Shown piece by piece: positions 26,731-37,363 of a DNA stretch of 64,000 nucleotides; the stretch's first letter is position 1, and every line of letters begins with the position of its first letter. Both the position numbers and the translations under genes were made by a program. The stretch is from contig NC_054085.1 in the NCBI RefSeq assembly GCF_017562075.2, positions 34,463,539 to 34,527,538 on the forward strand. The letters run 5' to 3'. The notes beneath the pieces were generated by a model, which saw only the letters and a list, made by a program, of their open reading frames with translations, did not search any database and was not told where the DNA came from. Origin of the DNA: Anopheles merus (taxonomy: Eukaryota > Arthropoda > Insecta > Diptera > Culicidae).

Positions 26731-26863
26731 CAGTGAAATCTCTCTAAGATGAGGTCTCTTCAAGGTGCACATCTCTCTAAGGTAAACATTCTCTAAGCTG
26801 CATATGCGATTTGGCAGCCTAAATATCTTTCTAAGTTGACGATCCCTTATAGAGATTTCACTG
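26731..26863. mobile_element. 133-bp MITE with CAGTG...CACTG ends (pogo/Tc1-mariner type)
   Basis: The element starts CAGTGAAATCTCT and ends AGAGATTTCACTG, a perfect inverted repeat, and is flanked by TA on both sides (26729-26730, 26864-26865) as expected for Tc1/mariner/pogo insertions. The inside repeats a CTCT(C/A)TAAG unit several times. It has no open frame and would need a transposase supplied elsewhere. It lies 20 bp after the family A copy. Confidence 0.85.
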
Positions 26864-27059
26864 TATTGCAATAATCAACCGTTTCACTGCAGCTAGAAAT
26901 GTGAATACTCTACTTTGCTTAGCAACGTACACTTTCGAATAAAAGCTATTCAAACAGAGTTTAGATACCGTAGTACCTACCGTACTGTTGCAACTAATAA
27001 TACTGATTTCTCTTTATACCCAACAAACCAGAAAACCTGGGAGAGTGAGAAAGCATGTT

Positions 27060-27200
27060 GATTTGTCGCTTAGAGTAGTACAGTCGACAAGTCACAAGAT
27101 CTAACAACATGCCCGTCATGGATTCAAGACTCCAATGGAATTCCACAGTATGCCACACACAGACCTGACTGCTACGGATAAATCAATAACCTTAGACAGA
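27060..27200 (+). mobile_element. tRNA-derived SINE fragment (copy 2)
   Basis: Contains AGTAGTACAGTCGAC (A-box-like), then AACAACATGCCCGTCATG followed by GATTCAAGACT (B-box-like). The AACAACATGCCCGTC block is identical to one in copy 3. The 3' body is diverged. Confidence 0.5.
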
Positions 27201-27244
27201 CTAAGGTTTTGGGGCGTCTTCCCAAAATATAACGCTTCATAATA

Positions 27245-27516
27245 CAGTATGACCTAATTGGTTGGGATGCGATTGCGTGTCAACTGGTAGATCCGCACTG
27301 GATAGTCGGGTAGTTGTTTGAAAGACGGCGAATGTGATGATTAAAAAAGACTAAGAAAAAGTTTGTTCAGAGATCTCGTCGGGTTCATCAGAAGGTATGA
27401 AATTTAAAATTTCTTCGCGTCAATGCTCTCTCGTTGGTTGGATGACAACCCAACTATTGAGGTGCAAAGAAGTGAACAACCCTACTAATATAGACCCAAC
27501 CAGTGAGGTTATACTG
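27245..27516. mobile_element. 272-bp MITE, family A (copy 2, more complete)
   Basis: Left end CAGTATGACCTAATTGGTTG matches the inverted right end (CAGTATAACCTCACTGGTTG) with four mismatches in about 22 bases. TA flanks both ends (27243-27244, 27517-27518). It is homologous to 26477-26710 but has extra sequence near the left end. Nonautonomous; no coding frame. Confidence 0.8.
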
Positions 27517-27544
27517 TAAATACAATTTTCGTTAGATACTCCCG

Positions 27545-27685
27545 CAATTTTCAGCTTGCACGACTTAACAACATGCCCGTCGTGAGTTCAAGCCTCATAT
27601 GCACTGTGCCCAGAAATAAGTCTCGAAAACCTTTATAGTCCGGCATGACTGTGTTACGCCAAATAGAAGAAGAAGAAGAATATCA
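27545..27685 (+). mobile_element. tRNA-derived SINE fragment (copy 3)
   Basis: Has AACAACATGCCCGTCGTGAG with TTCAAGCC (B-box-like), a body with GTCCGGCATGACTGTG, then GTTACGCCAAATAGAAG and an (AAG)n tail, the same 3' end as copy 1. It begins about 30 bp after the family A MITE. Confidence 0.6.
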
Positions 27686-28343
27686 GATACTACATCATGT
27701 GAACAAGACCTTACTTGTTTCCATCCGTTACACATTATTAGTAACCCTACAAACGATCATCAAAATAAAAGAGATCCGGCGAGTACTAACACAAAACTTT
27801 CACCACACCCGTTGACCTAACGCCACTCGAAAACTCAATACCACGTCATACTACAGAGAGAGGATCTAGTTCATATTGGTTGTAGGCAACTTCAGTGCGC
27901 CCCCAGCAAACTCTCAATATATAACGCTAACGTCTTCGCTCGGCGAGTAGTACATAGAAGGCAGTCACGCCAACGCTCTTCATCTACCTTCGCTACACCC
28001 TGGGACCAAAGCAACCGGATCACCTCTGTATATCCTCATACTCCTGACCCTCCTGCTCCTTGATGAATTAACCCAAGAGAGCGCGAGCGAGAGAGGAATA
28101 GAAAGACCGCAACTGCTCAGGTAAAGACACTGCGGTCTATACGGAAAGAATGGCGCACCAATCATCCCCATAACACATACAGTCCTGCAGAGTTATTGGT
28201 TCCTTGAACCCTTCTCCATCTTCTTTTCTTACCCAATTCTACCGAAAAATAGATTACACTTCCCCCTAAAACTACTACACAAAGCAACCTTTTTGCCGCA
28301 CTAGATCACGATTCTCAACCCCGCAGCAAACGGTGCTACCTAC

Positions 28344-28508
28344 CCGTAGTGATGTACACTGCAGAATTCGATTGACCACGGACGTTGGGCTGTTTGGATT
28401 TCCTCCGCGCACCGGAAAGATCGGCAACATGTCTCCGGCCTCGGAGGCATCCGTCAGGCAGAGGCGACAAACGTTTTCGAGATGCATGTTCTCCTGCCCG
28501 CCCGACAT
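28344..28508 (-). CDS. ZAD-C2H2 zinc-finger protein, exon 1 (start codon and first half of ZAD)
   Basis: AUG at 28508-28506 with an in-frame TAG two codons upstream, so the start is well fixed. It encodes 55 residues: MSGGQENMHLENVCRLCL with the first ZAD cysteine pair (C14, C17), then LPIFPV and VVNRILQCTSLR, typical of ZAD helix 1. It ends at a GTAGGT donor in phase 0. The downstream exon that fits in phase and content starts at 15857 (second pair C67, C70). Joined, the product is 696 residues. No other ZAD half lies nearer on this strand. The promoter faces away from the C2H2 gene at 29518. Confidence 0.88.
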
Positions 28509-29471
28509 CACCTAGGGCGCAACCGTTTCCCTTCTGCCCGGAGCACTCTGTCCAGGTTCTACAGATTTGCCCTGAATTCAGCTGCAGACATACACACACA
28601 CACACACACACACACGCAAAAAAAACCAACAACTTCGATTCTGTCGAAATTCTGCAAACGCTAGCACGATTGTTCACGTTCACACGACTGCTTTGATCTA
28701 CTTTGCGGAAAGCCCACCAAACAACGCGGCTGAAGAGACGGAAAACACACGGCAAGAAACCCAACCGAACGGCGCGAAGGCATAAACAACAGTAGCATCG
28801 CACGAACACACCAACACCAATCAGACCGTCCCGGTTGCTTTGCTAGCGCGCGCACACACAAAAAAAAACATCGAACACAACAACTCAACGTCAGAATTCA
28901 AATGTCAAACGGTTCAATGTGATATCGTAGTTTTATTCCGTTTTTTTCCTATTTAGTATAGATATAATTTATAAATTATTTATGATAAAGATTGTATAGC
29001 TCATAAATATCGCAAAAACGTACCAAATAGTGTGAAATAATTAAAAATTCGTTGTCATCCATGCGATCAACAAAATGCGCCACCGAAAGAGCATCCGTCA
29101 TTCACAGAGCGGGCAACTGTCAACGTGCTCGATTTGTTTGTAAACAATCACATTCCTACGCGCAGTCGCCCAGAACAGGTGGAAAAAACCTCTCAAAAGA
29201 TGGATAAATCCTACAGACGGCTCAACAGAAAGAACATAAACATGTATCCACCAGTGATCGCTTCTACTGCACATCCCGCAACAGCGGGTTAATCGCCGAA
29301 TAACGACCACAAAGCAGAGGACGATGGTGTGAACCTCAAACGTGTCGATCATGTGAGTCACGTCCATTTCACACCATTAAAAACCGGAGTAAACAAGGAA
29401 CTAAATCTGTCTGTGTGCAGGTAAATAAAACATTTCTAGTCTCAACACTCAACAAATGTTTGCCATTTCAG
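28509..29471. promoter_or_regulatory. Divergent promoter region between two zinc-finger genes
   Basis: About 1 kb separates the ZAD gene (-) from the ten-finger gene (+). It contains a (CA)n run (28590-28615), a TGTCAAA motif at 28903-28909 and an AT-rich block (28920-29050). A likely noncoding first exon of the + gene ends at a GTAAAT donor after 29420, with an acceptor TTTCAG at 29466-29471. Start sites are not determinable here. Confidence 0.5.
28590..28615. repeat. (CA)n microsatellite
   Basis: About 13 CA units in the divergent promoter region, close to the ZAD gene's start codon. Confidence 0.9.
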
Positions 29472-29472
29472 T

Positions 29473-29499
29473 ATGCCGCCAGTCCTCGTCGAACCGTAG
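29473..29499 (+). other. Upstream ORF of eight codons
   Basis: AUG 2 bases into the predicted second exon, reading MPPVLVEP then TAG at 29497-29499. It ends 18 bases before the main AUG at 29518. If the exon is used as modelled, ribosomes meet this AUG first, so it could dampen translation of the zinc-finger protein. Confidence 0.45.
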
Positions 29500-29517
29500 C
29501 CACTGGTTGGTGGCAGG

Positions 29518-30714
29518 ATGTGTGCCGCCGGTCCGTGTTTCGATTGGTACGCCGATGCGGAGGGCGATGTTTGTGATATGTTGCCGCTGATCACGGTCAA
29601 CGATAATAGCGTTATCGCCACGGAGGTCACCTTTGATGCGGGTGAGTTTCTACCGCCTGCCGGCGAGGAATTACCGTACGCGACGGACTTTGCCCTGTAC
29701 GGCGATCATCGCCAGCTGTTTGCGGAGATTAGCGAAGAAAGCGGTGAGCCCCAATCGTACAAAGAAACGCCACAAAGTGTTTTAACTTGCAACGGGTGTA
29801 ACGTGCAGTTTCAATGCAAAACACACCACACAAGGCATCAGCTTTTGCATCACGGGGATGAGTTAGCCAGCACCAAGCAGTTCGCCAAATGCCGGATGCG
29901 ATGTCGTCAGTGTGGGGAACATTTCCCATTGGCACAGCAGCTCGCAGATCATCTTGCAGCCCAACATCCTCAGTGCAGCGTGTGCGAATTGTGTCTAGCA
30001 ACATTCCGTGATCGTGCCTCGCTCGAATGGCATTGGAACTATCATCGATCGAAGAACCAGCATCCGAAAGCACGATACACCTGCGACGTCTGTCAGAAAG
30101 AATGCAACAGTTCGAGTCATCTGCATCTACATCGGAAGGTTCATCTGGAGCACAAACCGTATCCCTGTACGTATGGCTGTAATCGTAGCTTCTCCTCGTC
30201 CGGCAACCGGCAGAAACATATCGCACGCATGCATACGCACGAAAAGAAGTTCCACTGCGCACAGTGCGGTGAATCGTTTATCTACGCACGACAGCTACAC
30301 ACCCATCGGGAGCGGCAACACGCAGAACTTACCAAGAATACCAACGGTCTTGTCAGATGCGCTCGATGCAAGGATACGTTTGATACGGAGGATGCTTTTC
30401 GGCAGCATCTAAAGACGAATAATGGCTGCCTAGAGCTTCGTGCGTTTGAGTGTGTGCTGTGCGCAAAACGCTTCAAGCAAAGCACCCATCTGCGAAACCA
30501 TCTGCTCACTCACGCAAACGGTGTACGGGCTCATGGTTGTGAGCACTGCTCGAAGCGATTTACACTCCCCGGCGATCTAAAGGTACATCGCCGCACGCAC
30601 ACCAAAGAGAAGCCGTTCCGATGTAATCTCTGCCCGGCTGGGTTCATTGTGGGCAAGCAATTAAATAAGCATCGTGCAAAGGTTCACGGAATAGAGAGCA
30701 CGCGTAAGGGATGA
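29518..30714 (+). CDS. C2H2 zinc-finger protein with ten fingers
   Basis: Uninterrupted 398-residue frame. An in-frame TAG at 29500-29502 closes the frame above the AUG at 29518. The first ~85 residues are acidic and have no ZAD. Ten C2H2 or near-C2H2 fingers follow: LTCNGC.., MRCRQC.., CSVCELC.., YTCDVC.., YPCTYGC.., FHCAQC.., VRCARC.. (last ligand Cys, atypical), FECVLC.., HGCEHC.., FRCNLC... The last three are joined by TGEKP-like linkers (THANGVRAH, THTKEKPF), the classic DNA-contacting arrangement. Probable nuclear sequence-specific DNA-binding protein; target unknown and no orthologue named. A likely 5' UTR intron ends at 29471. AATAAA at 30748-30753 is a well-placed poly(A) signal. Confidence 0.95.
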   Translation: MCAAGPCFDWYADAEGDVCDMLPLITVNDNSVIATEVTFDAGEFLPPAGEELPYATDFALYGDHRQLFAEISEESGEPQSYKETPQSVLTCNGCNVQFQCKTHHTRHQLLHHGDELASTKQFAKCRMRCRQCGEHFPLAQQLADHLAAQHPQCSVCELCLATFRDRASLEWHWNYHRSKNQHPKARYTCDVCQKECNSSSHLHLHRKVHLEHKPYPCTYGCNRSFSSSGNRQKHIARMHTHEKKFHCAQCGESFIYARQLHTHRERQHAELTKNTNGLVRCARCKDTFDTEDAFRQHLKTNNGCLELRAFECVLCAKRFKQSTHLRNHLLTHANGVRAHGCEHCSKRFTLPGDLKVHRRTHTKEKPFRCNLCPAGFIVGKQLNKHRAKVHGIESTRKG

Positions 30715-30747
30715 GGATAAGCGAGGAATTGGCCATAAACAGAAGAC

Positions 30748-30753
30748 AATAAA
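30748..30753 (+). terminator. Poly(A) signal AATAAA
   Basis: Canonical hexamer 34 bases after the stop codon of the ten-finger gene; a second AATAAA lies near 30864. Confidence 0.6.
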
Positions 30754-32555
30754 ACTGAAGCTCACGTGTAGCATGATAAGTAGGAATAGAATGACCCACA
30801 ATCGTACTGGAATTAGATCAGGCAGTTACAAACGCGCCGTCAATTAAATTCAAAGCAATATGACAATAAATCATGAATGTAGTTGAGCCACGTGATTGTA
30901 TGATCACAATGTATATCAAACGACAGTTTTGAATGTCTACAGCATGATGACTGTGTTTCCCATTAACGTTTGCCACGGTTGCCAAGCAGTGGAAGAGACA
31001 CATTGGCACCAAATAAGCATCAACAGTGTTGCATCACATGATTTTTGGCAATTGTCGCTATATATAGATGGGTTTCCCATTACCGAAAATGAAACAAGTC
31101 AAGGTGCAGCCTAGAGAAGGAAAGTAAGAACATGGCTTGGGGGTTGATGACCCACATCTGGTCGGGGCAAAAACAGTCGCCAAAGTTAAAATGTAATTCA
31201 ATTACTCTTCTGTATTATTTCCTTTTTCCTTCTCACCTGTCCGAAATGCTGTCCCATCTAATCGCTCGCCATCAGTTGTTCGTTTCTGGGATTCAATTTA
31301 AATTCTCTCTCTCTCTTTCTAAACAGTAAAAGCGCGAGGAACGGTATGATTGACCATCACGAACGATTTTCGAAGTCGGCCAGCCGCCAGCCGCTAATTG
31401 TACTATCCGCACCACTTCCGGTTGTGAAGGGTCACGTCGCGACGGTGAGAAAGATCGCCGCCTAATTAAATCACCACCTCGCCACCTCCGAATTGATTCG
31501 CCTTACCGCGCGCGCGCGCGACTCAAACGCAGGCGAGATGGCGTAAGCGTAAGAAAAGCGGAATATGTAATATGGGTCTAGCCAATGGCATAAGGCCACA
31601 GTCAAATTAAAGCCACCAACCAACGATTGGCGGGCAAGTGAAACCGAACCTAAAGCGAGAAGTAAGGGGTAAGCGAGTGCAATCTTCCATGAGTTTAATG
31701 AGCCCCAATATTTATCTCACACCTATGCTTGATCTTTGCCCCAAACGAGTCTCTCTCTCTCAACCCTCTCTTCCAAAAAAAAAACCAAGCGCGAAGAATA
31801 ATTTTCAAATAATCTTCCATAAACGATCGACATAAATCAGTGAGCTTTTTCTCTCTATCTCTCGTTTCTCCACCTCGTTTACAACCCGGTAGAGTTTACC
31901 CCTTTTTCGATTACTTCATACTTTTTTGACGGTAACGAAGCCCTGTTTTTTTTTTGGCATGATCACGCAACGATCATTAGGGAGAGCAAGAGAGAGAGAG
32001 AGAGAGAGAAACCGTCGGAAAGATAGATGGATTTGGGAACTTTCTTTGTTTGGCACAAGTTTTTTCTTTTTTTGAGTGTAATTTTCCCTCGGTGCAAAGT
32101 AATCGTCACTTGTGAATGTTAATTGACATTGTTTAAACTTCAACATTGCTTTGTTGGCTTTAAAAATAGTAAAATTATTAATTAATTTGAATTTGTAGAA
32201 CAACTTGTTTGAAGCTAATTTAACTGTAATCAGGTCAGTTTAAAATATAAGACATATCAAATAAAATTTTCCTTACTCTACCAAACTAACGATAAGCCCA
32301 CAAGCACGTGGACTAACCGACCATCTGAACGGTCATAACGCTGGATAGACAATACCATCCGCCGGTGCAATCGAACGTGGGCGACATGGCAATACGATGG
32401 AACAACATTCACTTGACGCTCAACAATCGAGCACAACTCTGCCCCAGTCCCCGCGCATCCGCTTTCAAATACGCACCCAACAAGTAATTCTATTCAAAAC
32501 AATCCTATTCACACCGGAAGCGGGACCGTTTTGTACTCTCGGTTCCCATTTGCCA

Positions 32556-32575
32556 CCCCCCCCCCCCCCCCCCCC
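32556..32575 (+). repeat. Poly(C) run of 20
   Basis: Twenty consecutive C on the + strand (G on the other). Such tracts can form i-motif or G-quadruplex structures and are error-prone in sequencing. Confidence 0.9.
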
Positions 32576-32967
32576 GAGCTCACGTTGGGACAGGAATTAT
32601 CTGTCCGGTAACCGATCTGTCCGAATAATGGGAAGCCATTGGATCCGGTGACACCGTGAACACACGGCAATGTATCGGATTGCCATCTGCTGGAACGGTG
32701 GATCACCCGGCAGCAAACTGGATTTTCAGAATATTCAGTTTTTATTGAAAAAAAAACATCTCAGCTATCATGCAATCTAACGTTATCGTTAGCAATCGGT
32801 AATCCGAAAATAAAAACCATAAATTCACCATAAAGCACGTGCGCCGCCGAGCGGGATTTATGCGCAAGCGTCCACGTGGCATTTTCAAGGCCACCGCGAT
32901 GACAGCTGAATGCACATGCATGTGTTGCGCATTTTTATTGCGCCATCCCGCCCTCCAGAGTCCCGAA

Positions 32968-33223
<256 letters not shown>

Positions 33224-36176
33224 TCACCCCCACGCAAGGGAGTAAACACGTGCGTCGATGTCACCCACCGGCAGTGTTTGTAGAATTAATTTTTAAACGC
33301 TTTTTAAACCATCCCACACAACGGAGCACACGGTTGTTGCTACCGGTTTTTATGGTGGAAATTTATCATCACCCAGCTGATGATTCCGGCGGTGATAGCT
33401 TTTTTTCGTTGCAATCAAAACCCTAGGATTAATGATAAATGACCGGTCAGTTGAATGTTTTCCTCCGCCATTCGGTTTCACCATTGTTTGCTGGGACGAC
33501 CACGACGACACCGGGCAACGCGCAAGGAAACGGGCAACGGAGCGTCATCAACAAGCCAGAGAGCCACGATAGATTATCATGCATTCGCAGCGTCTCCTGC
33601 CGCTTTTGTAATGGTCGCGTCGTTTTTGCACATCTTGCTACGTCAGCAAACACACAATACGCTACCGTCGCCGCCGCCGCCGCCGCACCTGTCAAACGTG
33701 AAATGAATCGCGCGTTGCGCACCATGGCAACACGTGTTTCCATTGTGCACCGGCGATCTTCATGAGCACGCGAGCATGGGGTGTTGGTTTTTTATTCTTC
33801 TTAACATATATTTTGCACAGGTTATTCACGTGCGATGTGCAATCGTCCAACCAACCCTGAAACTGAACGCTCCCTTGTCGCGCACACAATGACCATCACA
33901 CGGGCTTCGGGAGATATTACCCACCCCACCCTCGATCATTCCCTTTTCCGATCACGTTTTGGCCATCATCTCTTGTGCGCTATCCGACTGTCTGGTACCG
34001 CTTTTATTTTTAACGCATGGTATGGGGAAGAAGATGAGGCCAATAACACCATATCAGGGCATCGGGTTTACAGGCGGAAGGGATGGCATTCTCGAAGGAT
34101 TTCCTGGTAACGGATATTACCGCTTATTGGCTTTGTTTCAGTTCATTCACCAAGGATAATGATTCCCATACTTACCATTTAAATGACAATTTCCTACCAT
34201 TTATTTCTTTCCCCTTTCTTCACAAAACAGACAGCAGCTTCTTCTTACGTCATAAATACTTTATTCTACAACTTATTACACTTTTTTGCATACGTGTTGT
34301 GCAAAATCTCTCTCGCAGCATGGTCTTTTTTCTCGCTCTTTATCGACCACCATCCCTTTTTTCTTCTACCGCTCTTTCGTGTCTCTTACAAACTAAAACA
34401 TTACCACTACTGCACGGCTTCGGCCACACTCTGTGATGACGGGATAGGGGATGCATTTTTCATTTCTTAAAGAGGGCTCTATCTCTCTCTATATGGCTAC
34501 AAACTAGAAACATTATCAATACAAACTAACCTGTAAACCCTCTGGAAGGTGGAAGCAAACTGATAAAATGCATAAACGAACTGTTGTTTTTCCTCTTTTT
34601 TGTGAAAGCGTAATTGCTTCCTCTCTTAACTGCTTGCCACGTGGGAACTGTGGGGAACGGCGGGGAATGGGGATGGGAAAGGTGAGGAACAAATTTTGGC
34701 ACACGGTGTTCTCCTCGGTTTCTGTTTTGCTCGGTGTGTTTGTCTCTTTTTTGCTGTGTTGTTTTTGCTTCAATACGCGCATAAACGTTGCTTACATTGC
34801 TTTGTTTTTTTTTCTACATTGATGTAATATGCTTAACTCTATCAATTACGTTTTACAACAGTAGTAGTATCTTTTTCCTCAATTTTGAACGCTTGGTCAA
34901 CCGAACGGTGGAATAGATCGCGGTGTGATCACCACACACCAGCCCCCTATCAATGGAATGTGCAAATTGTTTGCGTTGTTCCGCTGTTCTGCGACAACAT
35001 TAAGAAAATCAATTAATTTGCTCCCATGTAGGGGTGCTTCCCCTTTTCTGCAATGACTGCTGTCCGGTCCCACAAGTGTGTCATGTCACAGAATTCCGCG
35101 TCAGTTTGTGTGTGTGTGTGTGAGCTGTGTGGAGCTTATCTATCGATCCGATCACAAAGGAAGGCACTGATAGCGTTATGGAAGAGACATTTTTGTGGTC
35201 CCAGTGCCAGTGTGTTATCAAACGGGTACGATGGCCAAGAAAAAGAAGAGAAAACAAAAAACACACAACCCCCTTAACGTAATGCGTGAGTGATATGGTG
35301 CTTCGTTTAACTGCGCGTTGCAAAATCAAACTCATTTTCATCGCGCGCCTCGTTGTCACCGATTGGACGCAGACGATAGCAGAGCCGGTGACACGCACAC
35401 CTTATCGTAGATACGTTTTTGAACGTACGACGACGATTGGGTCTAAAAAAAACATTCCATCCTAGGTGATTTTGGGGGTGGATTGCACAAAGGTCAATCA
35501 GAAAGCTATAAATTAGAACACACTATTGCGCGCGCGCAATCAAATTCCCGTGTTGATAAGGACCCGACGAAGCAAACATCCATAAAAATGGTACAGAATC
35601 AACCTTCACTTCCGGAATTCCATACCAGATGACGTCTCACGTAAGCAAGCAAATCGTGCTTTTTTGTATCACAACCTCTGCAACGGTTGGCAACGGTTGT
35701 TTTGATTACTATTTGCCCACTGCTTCCGCTACTGGATCCGTATTCCAATATCCTAATGCGCACACATACACAAAACCGTTTGAGAAGTGTAAACACTGCC
35801 ACCCTATGATATGATCGTGCAAACGGCTCCGGAGCTTTAGAATAAATACACACACACAGCTAAGTTTGTGGGTAAATAAAACGGCCACTACCGGCACGCT
35901 CAGATGCCTCGCAACAGCTTCCTTCTACAAGTCACTACATCCGGTGCAACTTTCTGTGTGTGTGTGAGAGAGAGAGAGAGAGTGAGATAAGCGACTTTCA
36001 CTTTCCTCCCTCTGGGGCACGGCGATGATCTCTCCCGTGAATCCTGTGACCCACCTTCACTATTATCCTCTCTGTCTCTCTCTCTCTCTCTCTCTCTGTC
36101 TGCTTGTTTGGGTGCATACACGATCTAACACATAAACATCTAACACATTGGACTGTCCAGCAAGACCGCGTGGGCC

Positions 36177-37097
36177 TTACATTTTCTGTATGATTTCGTA
36201 CTTTTTGCGCAGATCGCACACCTCGCTCTTGGGATCGTATTTCTTACGCGCGGCCAACTGTGCCCGCATCTCGGCCGCCGTCATCGGCAGGTTCAGCTTC
36301 TTGCCCTCGGCCGGTTTGGACGGTTCCGTCGTACCGTTCTGCGTGGTGGCGGTGGCGTTGGTGGGGACCGGTGCCGCCGGCGCAGTACCATTCAGTGCCA
36401 TCTTCCCGACGGCAGCACCGTCCGTCACGGTCAGCACCTTTTTCGTGTCGTCGATGATCTTCTCCATCAGCTTCGGGTTGGTGTCCGGGGCGGCGCCCGT
36501 TCCATTGCCATTGCTGTGGCTGTGGTTGTTGTTGTTGTTGTTATTTACAGCCGTCATGCCATTGGGAGATGCCACCTTCGGTGCCTTTTCCATCTCCACC
36601 TTACCACCACCGTTTACCAGCTCCTTCGTGTCCTTTTTCACTCCATTCTCTTTGCCGTTCACACCGCCGTTCTCGTGATGCCCGTTGGTCGTACCGTTGG
36701 TAATGTTGTTGTTGTTGTTGATGGACGTCCCGTTCGTAACTGGACCGGCGGCGGCCGCTTTCGCCAGGGCCGCCTTCAGGTCGTTCGCATCGGCCCGCGG
36801 ATCGATCACCAGCAGGCGCGTCTCGTTCGGCACCGTCTTGATCAGCTCGACCACCTTCTTGTGCGTCTCGGTCGTGATGTTCTGCCCGTTCACCTCGATG
36901 ATGCGGTCGCCCTGGCGCAGGCCGGCCGATTCCGCCGGCGAACCGTCGTCCACCTTGCCGATGTACTGGCCCGGGCGGCCCTTTTCCGCGTGCAGGTTAA
37001 ACCCGTACCCGTCAAAGTCGGCCCGCTTCACCACGTGGCAGAGGCGCGCCTCGTACTTCGGGGTGGTCGTCGCACTGTTGCTGTTCTTGGACGACAT
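36177..37097 (-). CDS. Sip1: Single-PDZ adaptor, Sip1/NHERF-like
   Basis: Single coding exon, 306 residues, AUG at 37097-37095 to TAA at 36179-36177. One PDZ domain lies at about residues 17-98 (RLCHVVKRADFDGYGFNLHAEK; carboxylate-binding loop GYGF; QYIGKVDDGSPAESAGLRQGDRI; LLVID). A long Asn/Gly/Thr-rich linker follows. The C-terminal ~39 residues (LNLPMTAAEMRAQLAARKK.. to ..KKYEIIQKM) are helical and basic, as in the ERM-binding tail of NHERF proteins. Family members link membrane proteins to moesin and the cortical actin network; the fly gene Sip1 has one PDZ and similar length. The frame continues a few codons above the AUG but without another AUG. A good acceptor (TTCATTCACAG, minus strand, to 37364) implies a spliced 5' UTR. 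Family call strong; orthology inferred from architecture. Confidence 0.85.
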   Translation of the reverse strand: MSSKNSNSATTTPKYEARLCHVVKRADFDGYGFNLHAEKGRPGQYIGKVDDGSPAESAGLRQGDRIIEVNGQNITTETHKKVVELIKTVPNETRLLVIDPRADANDLKAALAKAAAAGPVTNGTSINNNNNITNGTTNGHHENGGVNGKENGVKKDTKELVNGGGKVEMEKAPKVASPNGMTAVNNNNNNNHSHSNGNGTGAAPDTNPKLMEKIIDDTKKVLTVTDGAAVGKMALNGTAPAAPVPTNATATTQNGTTEPSKPAEGKKLNLPMTAAEMRAQLAARKKYDPKSEVCDLRKKYEIIQKM

Positions 37098-37363
37098 ACT
37101 GTGTTTTTCGGGGTGGTCCAATCGATCGAGCTTTCCTCGGCTTATCAAGCGGTGTTGTGGAATGGATGGAGCTGATTGTCACGCAACAACTGCACACGCG
37201 CACGAGTCACTCAGTTCTGGCAAACTGCGGGCACGCTACTAAAACCCCTTTAGACACGATCCGCGCCACTATCTTGTCTTGGCGGGGGTCTCTCACGCTC
37301 ACTGATGGTGTGTCTCTCTCGCTCTCGCTCTCTCTCTTTATCGCCGTCCGGATGTTCCGTTAT
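37098..37363 (-). other. 5' UTR portion of the Sip1-like gene
   Basis: Lies between the start codon and a pyrimidine-preceded acceptor at 37364-37365 on the minus strand. Contains a GA/CT run (about 37313-37338). The noncoding first exon(s) must lie further right at an unknown distance. Confidence 0.55.

Larger units (their letters stand above)
15858..28343 (-). other. 12.5-kb intron of the ZAD-C2H2 gene
   Basis: Defined by a GTAGGT donor (28343 downward) and TTTTAG acceptor (to 15858), both phase 0. I see no convincing gene inside on either strand. It contains a perfect inverted repeat at 16633-16665, AT-rich blocks (about 21300-21540 and 24860-25040), a 16-base perfect palindrome at 25175-25190, and a cluster of small transposons and a long (AT)n at 25.7-27.7 kb. 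Introns of this size in transcription-factor genes often carry enhancers; that is inference. Confidence 0.75.
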
